64,000 nt of DNA, taken from the NCBI RefSeq assembly GCF_018860765.1, contig NZ_JAHKPV010000017.1, positions 124,001 through 188,000 of the forward strand, in the 5' to 3' direction. A program made the position numbers and the translations under genes. This DNA is from Marinobacter salexigens. Lineage in GTDB: Bacteria; Pseudomonadota; Gammaproteobacteria; Pseudomonadales; Oleiphilaceae. The stretch's first letter is position 1. Every line of letters starts with the position of its first letter. Positions 34,703 to 43,439 of the stretch are shown here, in pieces. The notes under the pieces are model-generated. The model did no database searches and was not told the DNA's origin. It was given only the letters and a program-made list of their open reading frames with translations.

Positions 34703-36736
34703 TCAGTCCACCCCTAATGCCTTAAAGACAGCATCTACAGGATCCGCATAGAAACTCGTTTGGAACTTCGTAAACAGCTCACCGGGCACAGTCGAGATAT
34801 CCGCCGCACTGGTAATCGGCAGCGCCACGCGTTTTCCTCCCCCATCAAATGCCACTTGCAGGCACTCCGCAAGGCTTTGGACTGCGTTTACGCTCCCTCC
34901 TAGACTCATATCCCCAAGCACCACTGATTGTGACTGAGTGGCGCGTCCCATAATGCCAGATGCGAATGCGACAAGGCCGGGAATGGAGAGTGACTGAATG
35001 GGTCCACCGTTTTGCAAATCCACAACGTGCAGATGGAAGTCATGGTCCATCACTTTGGTTGCGCCGGAAATACGCGAGATATTGGCCTTAAAATAGTCAA
35101 AGGCCATCTTCACCTGCTCTTTAGCCACAGGGTTAGTGACTTGGCCAGATGTGGCCAGTTTGCCGGAACCTTTGGTGACCTGAAGCTCGATTCTATAAAG
35201 GGTTGGGACGCCCTTGGCACTGATGCCGATAGTATGAACTACGCCCGGCTTTGAAGGCCCCTCAGGGATCAGCTTGCCACCGCCCTGCTCTTTCACTGTG
35301 ACAAAGTGCTCTTCCAGATCCTCGTTGTCGATATAGCTGAAATGCACATCGTAGAACTCCATGCCACCGATCTTCTTCAGCTGCTCCTTTACCCTGCGAC
35401 GCACTTCCAGGGCGTATTCCAGGCACTGGCGTACCGCCTCCTTGTCAAACTCGCCGTGGGGGTACAGCAACTTCAGCAGGCCGGAAACCGTCTTTCGCAC
35501 AGCGATGGTATCTCGCTGATTCAGGTCCCCGCCCAATTTGAAATACTTATCCAGAGCGTCTGCAAAGCTGCGCTTGCGCATCTCCCGGTAGAACTCAGCC
35601 AGATAGTCCACAATCAGCCCGTATCGATTGGTGAAGAACTCAGGCCGCATCTTGGGAATTTCCCAGCCAGGGATATAGGCATGGAAACGGTCAAAGAAAG
35701 CGGAATCGATCATCTGTTCCGGGAACGGAGCTAGCAAGTGGCTGGTTTTGACGAGCGACTCAACCGACTGGTTGATGTTGCCGACAAACACCATGGAGGC
35801 ATTGGCTTCCATCTGCTCACGACCACGGGCGAAGGAGCCGGAGGCCATGTAGTCCTTCATGATCTGGACGCCATCCTTCTCCTTGAAGTTGATGCCAGCA
35901 ACCTCGTCAAACGCCACTAAGTCCCACATGCCCACGAGACCGATTTTGCGGCTGCTCATGTTGTAGAAAAGGTTCGCCACCGTCGTCTGACCACCCGACA
36001 CCAATATGCTGTTGGGCGAGCACTCTTTGTAGATATGGCTTTTACCGGTACCCCTCGGGCCCAGCTCACACACGTTGTAGTTGTTCTCAACAAAGGGAAT
36101 CATCCGCGCCAACAAATGCCATTGCACGGTTTCGTTCAGCTCGGCGGGCTCCATGCCGATGGAACGAATCAGCGTCTCCCGCCACTGGTCTACCGTCAAC
36201 GCGGCCCGCCCAGCGAACAGTTCGGCCATATTCATATTGGGCATCTGAATCGGCTTGAGAGTGCTCACGCCAAACGGCGACCCTTTCTGGCCTTCTTCGT
36301 GGTAATAGCTGAGAGTTGCGATAACCCAAATGCCGCCCACCAACAGCTTCTCGTTCTCTTTAACGATCCCGGCACCAATTTCGGCATCCTTAATGCCCAG
36401 ATTCGAGAACGCGGCCTCGTAGCAGTCCTTCTTCTCGTTAAGGCGCACAGTTACCCGATCAATCACCTTGAAGCTTCCGCGCTCCCGAACCAGAGACTTT
36501 ACTTTCTCGGCTTCATCCGGACGCACGTAGTTCTCAGACAGCACCGTCTTGACGTTACGCAGGCCAGTCTCGATCACCTCAGCGTCATCCGATGCGCAAT
36601 ACATGCCCAAAAGGTACTCGAGCACGTATACAGGCACGTTCGCGCCTTCTTTGATCTGCTTGGTCAGATCCTTTCGAACCACCCGGCCCGCAAAATGCTC
36701 GTTCAGTAACTGGTCGAGATCCTTATCTTCCTGCAT
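34703..36736 (-). CDS. brxL: BREX Lon-like protease/ATPase BrxL
   Basis: The 677-aa protein (from the ATG at 36736) has an N-terminal domain, a AAA+ module with Walker A GPRGTGKS (about 226-233) and Walker B LVAFDEVAG, and a C-terminal Lon-like domain with VVLGDMSLGGSVNAVQSLAE and a following Lys-rich strand. BrxL forms ring-shaped assemblies on DNA and is needed for phage exclusion in type 1 BREX. The frame could start at 36760, inside pglZ, but AAGG/GGGG upstream favours 36736, 10 nt after the pglZ stop. It is the last gene of the BREX operon. Confidence 0.93.
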   Translation of the reverse strand: MQEDKDLDQLLNEHFAGRVVRKDLTKQIKEGANVPVYVLEYLLGMYCASDDAEVIETGLRNVKTVLSENYVRPDEAEKVKSLVRERGSFKVIDRVTVRLNEKKDCYEAAFSNLGIKDAEIGAGIVKENEKLLVGGIWVIATLSYYHEEGQKGSPFGVSTLKPIQMPNMNMAELFAGRAALTVDQWRETLIRSIGMEPAELNETVQWHLLARMIPFVENNYNVCELGPRGTGKSHIYKECSPNSILVSGGQTTVANLFYNMSSRKIGLVGMWDLVAFDEVAGINFKEKDGVQIMKDYMASGSFARGREQMEANASMVFVGNINQSVESLVKTSHLLAPFPEQMIDSAFFDRFHAYIPGWEIPKMRPEFFTNRYGLIVDYLAEFYREMRKRSFADALDKYFKLGGDLNQRDTIAVRKTVSGLLKLLYPHGEFDKEAVRQCLEYALEVRRRVKEQLKKIGGMEFYDVHFSYIDNEDLEEHFVTVKEQGGGKLIPEGPSKPGVVHTIGISAKGVPTLYRIELQVTKGSGKLATSGQVTNPVAKEQVKMAFDYFKANISRISGATKVMDHDFHLHVVDLQNGGPIQSLSIPGLVAFASGIMGRATQSQSVVLGDMSLGGSVNAVQSLAECLQVAFDGGGKRVALPITSAADISTVPGELFTKFQTSFYADPVDAVFKALGVD

Positions 36737-36746
36737 GTCCCCTGCC

Positions 36747-39368
36747 TTAGAAAAAGTCATCGGTAAACGCTAGGTCAATAACCACCCGATAGCGCTCAAT
36801 TTCGGTATTCAAGTCTTTGTCTTTGAGTATCAGGAAATAATCCCGTTTGCGATCAAAATCCTTGCCAGACAGGGACAATCGTACCTGCTTAACCCGCTCC
36901 GTCATGGAGTCCGAAGCGCTATCAAAGCTCACAACCTCTTCGCTGGATACCTTCTCAGGCCCTTCGTAAATAGCGACCGCCAGAGTGACTGGGAGCACCT
37001 GATCGCTCACCGCCTCGGTCTGCATCAGATCAAACCGCTGAATGCTATTAACCATCTTCAGAGTCGGCTTGGGCGAGATGACCTCAACCTTACGCTTGGA
37101 GCGACTTTCTGCCTTCTCGCCACGAAGCTGTTTCACCGTCAGCACCGGCACAACGATTTCCTGTGGCATGGCACCGCCGTGTACAAAACGTGCGCCACCC
37201 ACGAAGTGGAACCGGTTGGCCCCTTTGGGAATCCAGAATCGGGTATCCGAAGCGCTACCGGCGGTATCCCGCGTGGAACCGCACCAGGCATCTTTGGCAT
37301 CCGGTAAATCGTGGCCAATGACGTAACGCTTTTTACTCTTGAGCGCATTGCTTGGCTTGTCTGCGAGCGAGGTTCTGTCTGCGGCTTCCAGCTTGCTGTG
37401 CTGGAACAGAAAACCATGGTCTGCGGTCACCAACACCGTACTGGTGTTGAAATGCATCATGATCTTTCGGGTCAGCTCCGTCAGCTCTTCAATGGCATGC
37501 TCTACAGCGTTAAAAGTTTCGGATTCCGTTGAAGCGCTATCACCCCTGGCATCCACCACGTTGTGGTATACATACACCAGGTGCTGATCTCTCAGAGCTT
37601 CACGCCCCTCCCCCCGGCTCCAGGCTTTTACGGTTTCAGCTTGCACAGCCATGCCGTTATAGTTCGCCAACACCCGGTTTCGGTTATCGCTGCCCTTGGT
37701 GGACTTTCCGTCTACGAACACGTCATCACTCACCCCTTCCCGGTATTCCAGGGATTGATGGGGCATTAGAGAAGCCATACCCAGAGTGGTGTAGCTGGGC
37801 AAAACGCCCAACTGGCTGGCGAGCTTCGCCTCGCTGTAGCGCTTTACATTGATACGGTCTTGCAATTCCACCGCCGCCTCATAGCGGAAGGCATCGCTGA
37901 TAATCACCACCAGCCGTTTGTTGCGGGCCGAGTCCAGCCTCGGCTTCACCTGGGTGTCGTAGAAATGGTGTTGATTGGGGACACCGCGAATGGCCCAATG
38001 TTCCAGTAGCTTCTCGCCTTCCACCAAGTCACCCCAGTTGCGGGCTAGCTGGTCCAAATACCAGTAGGCGTAACACTGCTCTACAGCATCATCCAGCGCC
38101 TTCAGAATCTCCACGTGAGCCTGACGGGAGGCTGCGCAGTAATGGCGGTACTCTGTGTCAAATCGGTACAGATCAGTTTCGTAGGCCTTATACAGCGCCT
38201 CAGCACTCGCGAAATGAAAACCTTCCGGATGAGCCTGGCGCAGTGCAAAGAGGTCGATCGCCGCAGAAAGCGCCGAATAGATGGTCCGGAACTTCCGACG
38301 AGCGTCATCATCCTTGTGCCGAGACGCCCAATAACCATCCAGCCGATCCGAAATTACACGCGAGAATAGATTAAGATCCGCAGTCCGGGCTTCCGGAATA
38401 GCGTTGACCAGATCCACGATAATCCGGTTTTCAGCCTCCCGGAACGTAGCCACATTGGCCAGGGATTCGATTGAGTAGTTCTCAATGCGGGACTTGATGT
38501 TGAGGGCTGAAGAAACCCAGTCGGCGATCACATCATAAGCCGGGTAATAGCGGGAGCTGTCTCGCCATCGGGACAAAAGCGCCCGCGAGGTGGCCCTGGC
38601 ATTGGCCGAAGAAATGGCCACCGAACGGGCCCAGTCTGGAACTTCTGAAATACTTTCGCAGAATCCTGTTGCCAACAGCCTAATCAGAAAATGGCCGAAG
38701 CTAAAATGTGCCTCACCGCGCAGCTCTTCTTCGGAGGCTGGATAACCCACCTCCTCTTGGAACGCCCGAATCAGTGACGGAACGAGGCCATATTTTTCCA
38801 GTTCCGTGATGGACTCAGGCACCTGTTCCAAGCCATCGTCAGTCCTCACCAACTCATCGCCCAGCGTGAACAGAATATTAGCGATATCCGGCGCTTCGGC
38901 CCGAGTAACGACAGCAATCATAGCCAGATCCAGCGCCACCTCATCGAAGTCTGGCTGGATAAAACGCTTAAGGCCCGCCAAACGGGCCTTACTTAGAAAC
39001 CGCTCCCGCCGGGCAAGATGTGCCCGAAGGCTCTGCTGCTGAAGGCCCAATTCACTGAAGATGATGGAGATACGGTCCGCATGGAAGGCGCGGGAATACA
39101 GCTTCATGTCCAGCAGCCAGTCATTTTCGGGCTCTGGCTCGGCGTGGGGGAAATAAAGCAGATACTTGCCGTTCTGGTCTTCCAGCTCAAGTTTCAACTT
39201 CACAGCCAGAGAGGACTTAGCGGACATGTCCATTACCTGGACGTCAGGCAAGTCGAGATTGGCTAGCTCATCGCCAAAGCTTTGCTCAGGATCGTACCAG
39301 AAAACCAGACGGTTATTCTCTGAGAAGAAAGCCTGTTGGAGCCCCTGAGTGAGCTGTTTTGAATCCAT
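36747..39368 (-). CDS. pglZ: BREX alkaline-phosphatase-fold protein PglZ
   Basis: The 873-aa PglZ of type 1 BREX starts MDSKQLTQGLQQAFF...LVFWYDPE. The phosphatase-superfamily core carries the metal-binding Asp at 492 (VVIISDAFRYEA) and Asp650-His651 (LVTADHGFLF). It is essential for BREX defence and methylation in studied systems; its catalytic substrate is unclear. It is directly upstream of brxL. A 170-bp gap separates it from the TIR gene, so it may have its own promoter after the inserted cargo. Confidence 0.94.
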   Translation of the reverse strand: MDSKQLTQGLQQAFFSENNRLVFWYDPEQSFGDELANLDLPDVQVMDMSAKSSLAVKLKLELEDQNGKYLLYFPHAEPEPENDWLLDMKLYSRAFHADRISIIFSELGLQQQSLRAHLARRERFLSKARLAGLKRFIQPDFDEVALDLAMIAVVTRAEAPDIANILFTLGDELVRTDDGLEQVPESITELEKYGLVPSLIRAFQEEVGYPASEEELRGEAHFSFGHFLIRLLATGFCESISEVPDWARSVAISSANARATSRALLSRWRDSSRYYPAYDVIADWVSSALNIKSRIENYSIESLANVATFREAENRIIVDLVNAIPEARTADLNLFSRVISDRLDGYWASRHKDDDARRKFRTIYSALSAAIDLFALRQAHPEGFHFASAEALYKAYETDLYRFDTEYRHYCAASRQAHVEILKALDDAVEQCYAYWYLDQLARNWGDLVEGEKLLEHWAIRGVPNQHHFYDTQVKPRLDSARNKRLVVIISDAFRYEAAVELQDRINVKRYSEAKLASQLGVLPSYTTLGMASLMPHQSLEYREGVSDDVFVDGKSTKGSDNRNRVLANYNGMAVQAETVKAWSRGEGREALRDQHLVYVYHNVVDARGDSASTESETFNAVEHAIEELTELTRKIMMHFNTSTVLVTADHGFLFQHSKLEAADRTSLADKPSNALKSKKRYVIGHDLPDAKDAWCGSTRDTAGSASDTRFWIPKGANRFHFVGGARFVHGGAMPQEIVVPVLTVKQLRGEKAESRSKRKVEVISPKPTLKMVNSIQRFDLMQTEAVSDQVLPVTLAVAIYEGPEKVSSEEVVSFDSASDSMTERVKQVRLSLSGKDFDRKRDYFLILKDKDLNTEIERYRVVIDLAFTDDFF

Positions 39369-39465
39369 TTACTTTGTCCCGGTTTCATTATTCATCGCGC
39401 CCTCTCGTGTAGCTGGAAACAATATCTGAAGGGAGCAGCGAATCACGCTATTTGAGGCTTGGTCA

Positions 39466-39486
39466 GTGAGAGAAAAAATTTCTCAC
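39466..39486. repeat. Small inverted repeat between TIR gene and pglZ
   Basis: GTGAGA and TCTCAC arms (6 bp, extendable with a mismatch) enclose an A-rich loop in the 170-bp gap upstream of pglZ and downstream of the TIR gene. It could be a weak terminator for the TIR unit or an operator for pglZ-brxL. No T-tract follows. Confidence 0.3.
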
Positions 39487-39538
39487 ACATAAGCCATTAA
39501 TTCATCAGACAGGCCGCTTCGGAATAGCTAACATTTTC

Positions 39539-40501
39539 CTACTTCAATGGAGCAATGAACGAATCCCAAAAATACTCGGCCATGCCCTCATTAGACAGTA
39601 ATGCATCTCGACCTGGTCCATACATACTACCCATCATCGAACGAAAGCCTAGCACCGCACCATCATCCTCGAGCGTCATTGAGTCGTTGCAACTGTTAGA
39701 TGAAATCCCGGATTGGCTATAACAAATATCCCCAAACGACATATCTCGGCCGGATCGCCAAATTCCACAGTGGCAGACTCTTTGCCCGTTCAGATAGAGG
39801 GAGGCCTCAAAACTATCAGCGTCTTTATGATGAAGGTTCTGTTCTAGCTCCGGGTTTCGAGCACATATCTCATTCAAGGAATTCTCGAAAAAAAGTGACA
39901 CGAACTGAAAACCTTCGCTGCGGGCGATATCTTTGTCCCGATCACTGAATTCCTTTCGGATCGCGAGATTGCTGCTGCGGGGGCCTGAAACGACTGAACC
40001 TTGACTTGATGCTGTATTCACCGAAGATACTGGTTTAACAGGCGGTGAGGTTTGCGCGGTAGCGCCGAGATCTCCCAAAATTTTCTTAATAGCCTTAGCG
40101 ACTTGATAGAAACCGTCCTCCACGTGGGTAAACTTTGTGATGGGGTATCCATCTTCAGGTACCGCCATTAGGCTTCCGAATGGTAGATCATGCCAGTCAC
40201 ACGTTCTCAAAATGACGGGAACAACTCGAGCCTCTCCTTTTGCGTGTCGTTCCAAGGCATGACTTAATTCGATGTCATAGCAATAGTCCGAATTGATGAA
40301 GTCTGGACTAACCAGCAAGAGAATTACATCAGCATCCTCGAAGTTCTGAGTTATCTCGCCAGTCAATTCGCTACCGGGCAGAATTCGGCGATCATGCCAA
40401 GTGGAAATTAGACCGAGCCTCTGCAAAGGCTTCAAATGCTTTTCCAGCTCATTTCTCAATGCTTCATCCACATGAGAATACGAGAACACCAACTTAGCCA
40501 T
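39539..40501 (-). CDS. TIR domain protein with unknown C-terminal domain
   Basis: The 320-aa protein has residues 1-135 as a bacterial TIR domain: KLVFSYSHVDEALRNELEKHL, WHDRRILPGSEL, ADVILLLVSPDFINSDYCYDIEL, with the putative catalytic Glu at 78. A Ser/Pro-rich linker (about 148-185) leads to a C-terminal domain (about 190-320) I do not recognise, with several Cys residues. TIR domains in defence systems degrade or cyclise NAD+. AAGGAAG precedes the start. It lies between the DUF262 gene and pglZ, together with the small gene upstream. Confidence 0.85.
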   Translation of the reverse strand: MAKLVFSYSHVDEALRNELEKHLKPLQRLGLISTWHDRRILPGSELTGEITQNFEDADVILLLVSPDFINSDYCYDIELSHALERHAKGEARVVPVILRTCDWHDLPFGSLMAVPEDGYPITKFTHVEDGFYQVAKAIKKILGDLGATAQTSPPVKPVSSVNTASSQGSVVSGPRSSNLAIRKEFSDRDKDIARSEGFQFVSLFFENSLNEICARNPELEQNLHHKDADSFEASLYLNGQRVCHCGIWRSGRDMSFGDICYSQSGISSNSCNDSMTLEDDGAVLGFRSMMGSMYGPGRDALLSNEGMAEYFWDSFIAPLK

Positions 40502-40525
40502 AGTACTTCCTTGAAAGTTCTGGAT

Positions 40526-40834
40526 CTAAACGAAAGCTCTCAAACGCTGGAGAAATGCGACTAGCTTTCCGCTGTTAACATCGCTTCCACCCAACTCAAA
40601 GTGCTTCCATAGCTCGAGTATTTTGCGCTCGTTGGCATTGGGCTGTCTCGAACTCGCCACACCAACCGGACATGAGCCCGTAGAAACACCAACATGCATT
40701 TCCGAGGTTCTTACCTTTACCTGCACGCATACGGATTCTCCGCTATTCTGACGCCGCCTGATTTGTTCGTGCAGCCAACTATCAGAGAGCCCGGCAAGAT
40801 CCTGCTCAATTCCCGCTACCGTTACAGTGATCAT
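40526..40834 (-). CDS. Small protein upstream of the TIR gene, unknown family
   Basis: The 102-aa soluble protein has a hydrophobic beta-like N-terminus (MITVTVAGIEQDLAGLSDSW) and a helical C-terminal part (NANERKILELWKHFELGGSD...LVAFLQRLRAF). The start is set at 40834, where AGGAGG is 7 nt upstream; the ATG two codons earlier is too close. It ends 24 bp before the TIR gene and is probably cotranscribed. It could be an activating or restraining partner of the TIR protein. Family not recognised. Confidence 0.6.
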   Translation of the reverse strand: MITVTVAGIEQDLAGLSDSWLHEQIRRRQNSGESVCVQVKVRTSEMHVGVSTGSCPVGVASSRQPNANERKILELWKHFELGGSDVNSGKLVAFLQRLRAFV

Positions 40835-40925
40835 TCTCATGCCTCCTGCATGCTATTTCTGCGCTTCAGTAACGTCCCATCTTCGACGATATGTGGGACG
40901 AAGCGTTCACTGAAGAGCTTATCCC

Positions 40926-42677
40926 CTAATCGTTCACCACTTGCTGAATCCTGCTCATCAACAACGACCTCCGTTGCTCATAAAAGTCGTCAAAACGCAC
41001 AATATCCTCAGGTAGCTCATCAATCCCCTGTGATTGGAGATGACGCAAACGGGCCTCAGGGTCTGGCCAAAAAGCCGCGTACCATTCCGAAGGCATCTTC
41101 TGCCGCTTCTCGTTGTTGATCGTTCCTTCGAGTAATTGCAGGTTAGGCAATCGGTTCGACCATGCCTTGAAGATCTCTATCCGATCCTCTGGCACGCCGG
41201 CTTTCCTCAGCTTGCTAGCGGTGAACAGCCCTTTCGGATAGATGTGATCGACATGAAAGTGTCGGGAGAAATCGAATCCAGGGAACAACAAGGACAGAAG
41301 GGCAAACGTTCTTTTGCCACCGTATTCCAGCTCGGCTAACTCTTCGGTTTCCTCGTCAACAAAGTGGAGTGATTTACCCCGAGACGCCATCACCGAACTC
41401 AAGGTTTCAGCCGGAAAACCTTTTTCGCTCTCTTCCTTGAGCACTCGGCGCAGGCTTGTCAGCAAGGTATCAAGGCCACTCCCCCAAATGCCGGAAGCTT
41501 TGAGCAATGACTTAATCAACCACTGGCGCAGAGCTTCCCGATCTTTTGCATACTCTGACCGAGACAAATAGCCATCATCAAGCTTTCGGGTATAGAGGTA
41601 GTAAGCAATTGGCAAGATCGCGCTGTCAGCGCGGAGGTTTTGAGAGTTGAAGCCAAACGTGGCAAGCAGTTCCGTCGCTAACAGAAGAGCCGTTCGGATA
41701 TCCGACCAGTTCTCCTCCAGGATCGCCATATTCGCCTTATTGAAGTTTTCGACCTTAAAGCCAACGCTCCCAATGTCTGACAACATCAGCCCCGCCTTCA
41801 AGACCAGGTCCTTGCTGTAGGAAAAGCCATCTCCCGTCTCGTTCATTTCATCAACGAGCGCATGGATTTCCTCTCGCGCATCCAGGTTATCCCACTGCGC
41901 AACGGCTATAGAGAGGAGAAGATCCGAATAGGAAAGGATGGTCCCGCCACTGTTCATGCGGATAAAAATATTCAGGACACGCTCAAGATCCTGCTCTTTT
42001 TCCTCGTAGTAAGCGATCTTATCTTTGTCGAAAATTGTGGTTATCAGATGTCTCAAATTGTTGCGGGCAGCTTTTAGGGTCGCTTTGCTATCCTCGCTTC
42101 CATCATTAAGTTCATCTAGTTCATCGACTAACTCGTCCCGATCCTCTTCCAGAATACGTCCAATACGGAACCAGTACGCACCATCGCCCCTCGCACCGGC
42201 TTGCTTATCTGTCAGAAATTCAAACTGATAGTTGCTTCCTGTCTCTTCCTCTGGCTGCCCAAGGAGGTTGATGTAGAGTCGCTTGAGAGGGAAGGCATCA
42301 GAACTCGACCACCACTTGCCATGAATCTTCTGGCTATAGGATCCATGCAAGCCAATATTTAGGGCCGTAATTCGCTGCTGACCATCAAGCACAGCAACCA
42401 ACTCGCGCTCGGGGAGATCTTTCAGCGGCGGGCAGTGAGGATTATCTCGCTGATGATAGTCCGTAACAAAGTCATAAAACTGATACTTACCACGATTCTC
42501 GGGTTGTATTCGCCAGAACAGGAACGTGCCAAATGGATAGCCCTGGAGAAGGCTATCGAACAGGTTGCAGATCTGGTCGGGCTTCCATACAAACTCTCTC
42601 TGAATCGCTGGGAGAATCAGGTCGTGCTTCTTAACCTGATCCATCAATGAAGCGATGGTACCGCCCGCTTGATACAT
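40926..42677 (-). CDS. DUF262-HNH protein, GmrSD/BrxU-like type IV restriction nuclease
   Basis: The 583-aa protein has an N-terminal DUF262 (GmrS) domain with QREFVW (26-31) and the nucleotide-handling DGQQR motif (98-102), a helical middle part, and a C-terminal HNH-type region with HVDHIYPKG near 475 and LPNLQLLEGTINNEKR near 510, as in GmrSD-family enzymes. These cut phage DNA carrying modified bases, and the BREX-linked member BrxU belongs to this group. AGGGG lies upstream of the ATG. It may be the modified-DNA arm that complements BREX; the two-domain form is shorter than full GmrSD fusions. Confidence 0.82.
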   Translation of the reverse strand: MYQAGGTIASLMDQVKKHDLILPAIQREFVWKPDQICNLFDSLLQGYPFGTFLFWRIQPENRGKYQFYDFVTDYHQRDNPHCPPLKDLPERELVAVLDGQQRITALNIGLHGSYSQKIHGKWWSSSDAFPLKRLYINLLGQPEEETGSNYQFEFLTDKQAGARGDGAYWFRIGRILEEDRDELVDELDELNDGSEDSKATLKAARNNLRHLITTIFDKDKIAYYEEKEQDLERVLNIFIRMNSGGTILSYSDLLLSIAVAQWDNLDAREEIHALVDEMNETGDGFSYSKDLVLKAGLMLSDIGSVGFKVENFNKANMAILEENWSDIRTALLLATELLATFGFNSQNLRADSAILPIAYYLYTRKLDDGYLSRSEYAKDREALRQWLIKSLLKASGIWGSGLDTLLTSLRRVLKEESEKGFPAETLSSVMASRGKSLHFVDEETEELAELEYGGKRTFALLSLLFPGFDFSRHFHVDHIYPKGLFTASKLRKAGVPEDRIEIFKAWSNRLPNLQLLEGTINNEKRQKMPSEWYAAFWPDPEARLRHLQSQGIDELPEDIVRFDDFYEQRRSLLMSRIQQVVND

Positions 42678-42797
42678 AATTACCCCTGTTTTTATCTTTT
42701 TTCTTCATTCGACTCTTACCAATGCGTGTTCGCTTGGTTCTATCAAGTCGTGTTCCATGTTTCGGGACTGAACATGGTCCCTAATGGTTGCCGTGGT

Positions 42798-43439
42798 CTA
42801 TGGGACTGGCTTGATGCTAACCGCCAACTCTACGTAGTCCCGAATTCGCGAAATGTCAGTATCAATTTGAGCGAAGATTGCTTCCATCTGAGGCATCGTT
42901 TCGTTAACCATTTCCGATATTGCGCCCAGCTCCGAGTAATAGACTTTCATCCTACCTTCCTCGTCGTCATACGAGTTTTGGTGCGCCTTGTAACCGTCAA
43001 GGACAGACTTCTTATAAAACGGATGAGCCACGCCGTACCAAGTGTCGTACCTTTCCGCCAATTCGCTTGAGATGTACAGCTTGTTCGCTTCGATAACCTC
43101 TCTACATCGCGCAAAAAATCCAGAGAATCGTTCCGTAACCTCCTCGAACAATTCTCCATGCTCCACTTCATGGCTTTCATTTTTGTAATGGGTAAACTCG
43201 TTGCTGATTTTCGATAGCTCGGTGTAGACCTCAACTTTCTTCGAGAATATGCGCTCAAACGTTGGTCGCGAAATTGCGTTCAGGTTTTGCCTATCACTGA
43301 TCTTCCGTTGGAGGTCAGATCTCACGGACTCTAGCTTTACGTCAAAACCAGTCTGAACCCCTCTCTTTGCTATGAACACAATCACCGGAAGCAAAGCCAC
43401 AAGAACGGTATTGAACACAATCAATGCAGTTTCCATCAC
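42798..43439 (-). CDS. Membrane-anchored coiled-coil protein coupled to pglX-C
   Basis: The 213-aa protein has one N-terminal membrane helix (about 4-24, TALIVFNTVLVALLPVIVFI) followed by long amphipathic, probably coiled-coil helices and a soluble helical domain. No catalytic motif is recognised. Its GTG start overlaps the pglX-C stop (GTGA), with an ATG as the next codon, so it is translationally coupled to the pglX-N/RT/pglX-C cassette. It ends 120 bp before the DUF262 gene. It could be a membrane effector or tether for the RT complex; that is inference from topology and position. Confidence 0.65.
   Translation of the reverse strand: MMETALIVFNTVLVALLPVIVFIAKRGVQTGFDVKLESVRSDLQRKISDRQNLNAISRPTFERIFSKKVEVYTELSKISNEFTHYKNESHEVEHGELFEEVTERFSGFFARCREVIEANKLYISSELAERYDTWYGVAHPFYKKSVLDGYKAHQNSYDDEEGRMKVYYSELGAISEMVNETMPQMEAIFAQIDTDISRIRDYVELAVSIKPVP

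Noticed and set aside
39539..43439. Inserted cargo as a transposon
   Set aside because: No transposase, terminal inverted repeats or target-site duplications were found at the borders.
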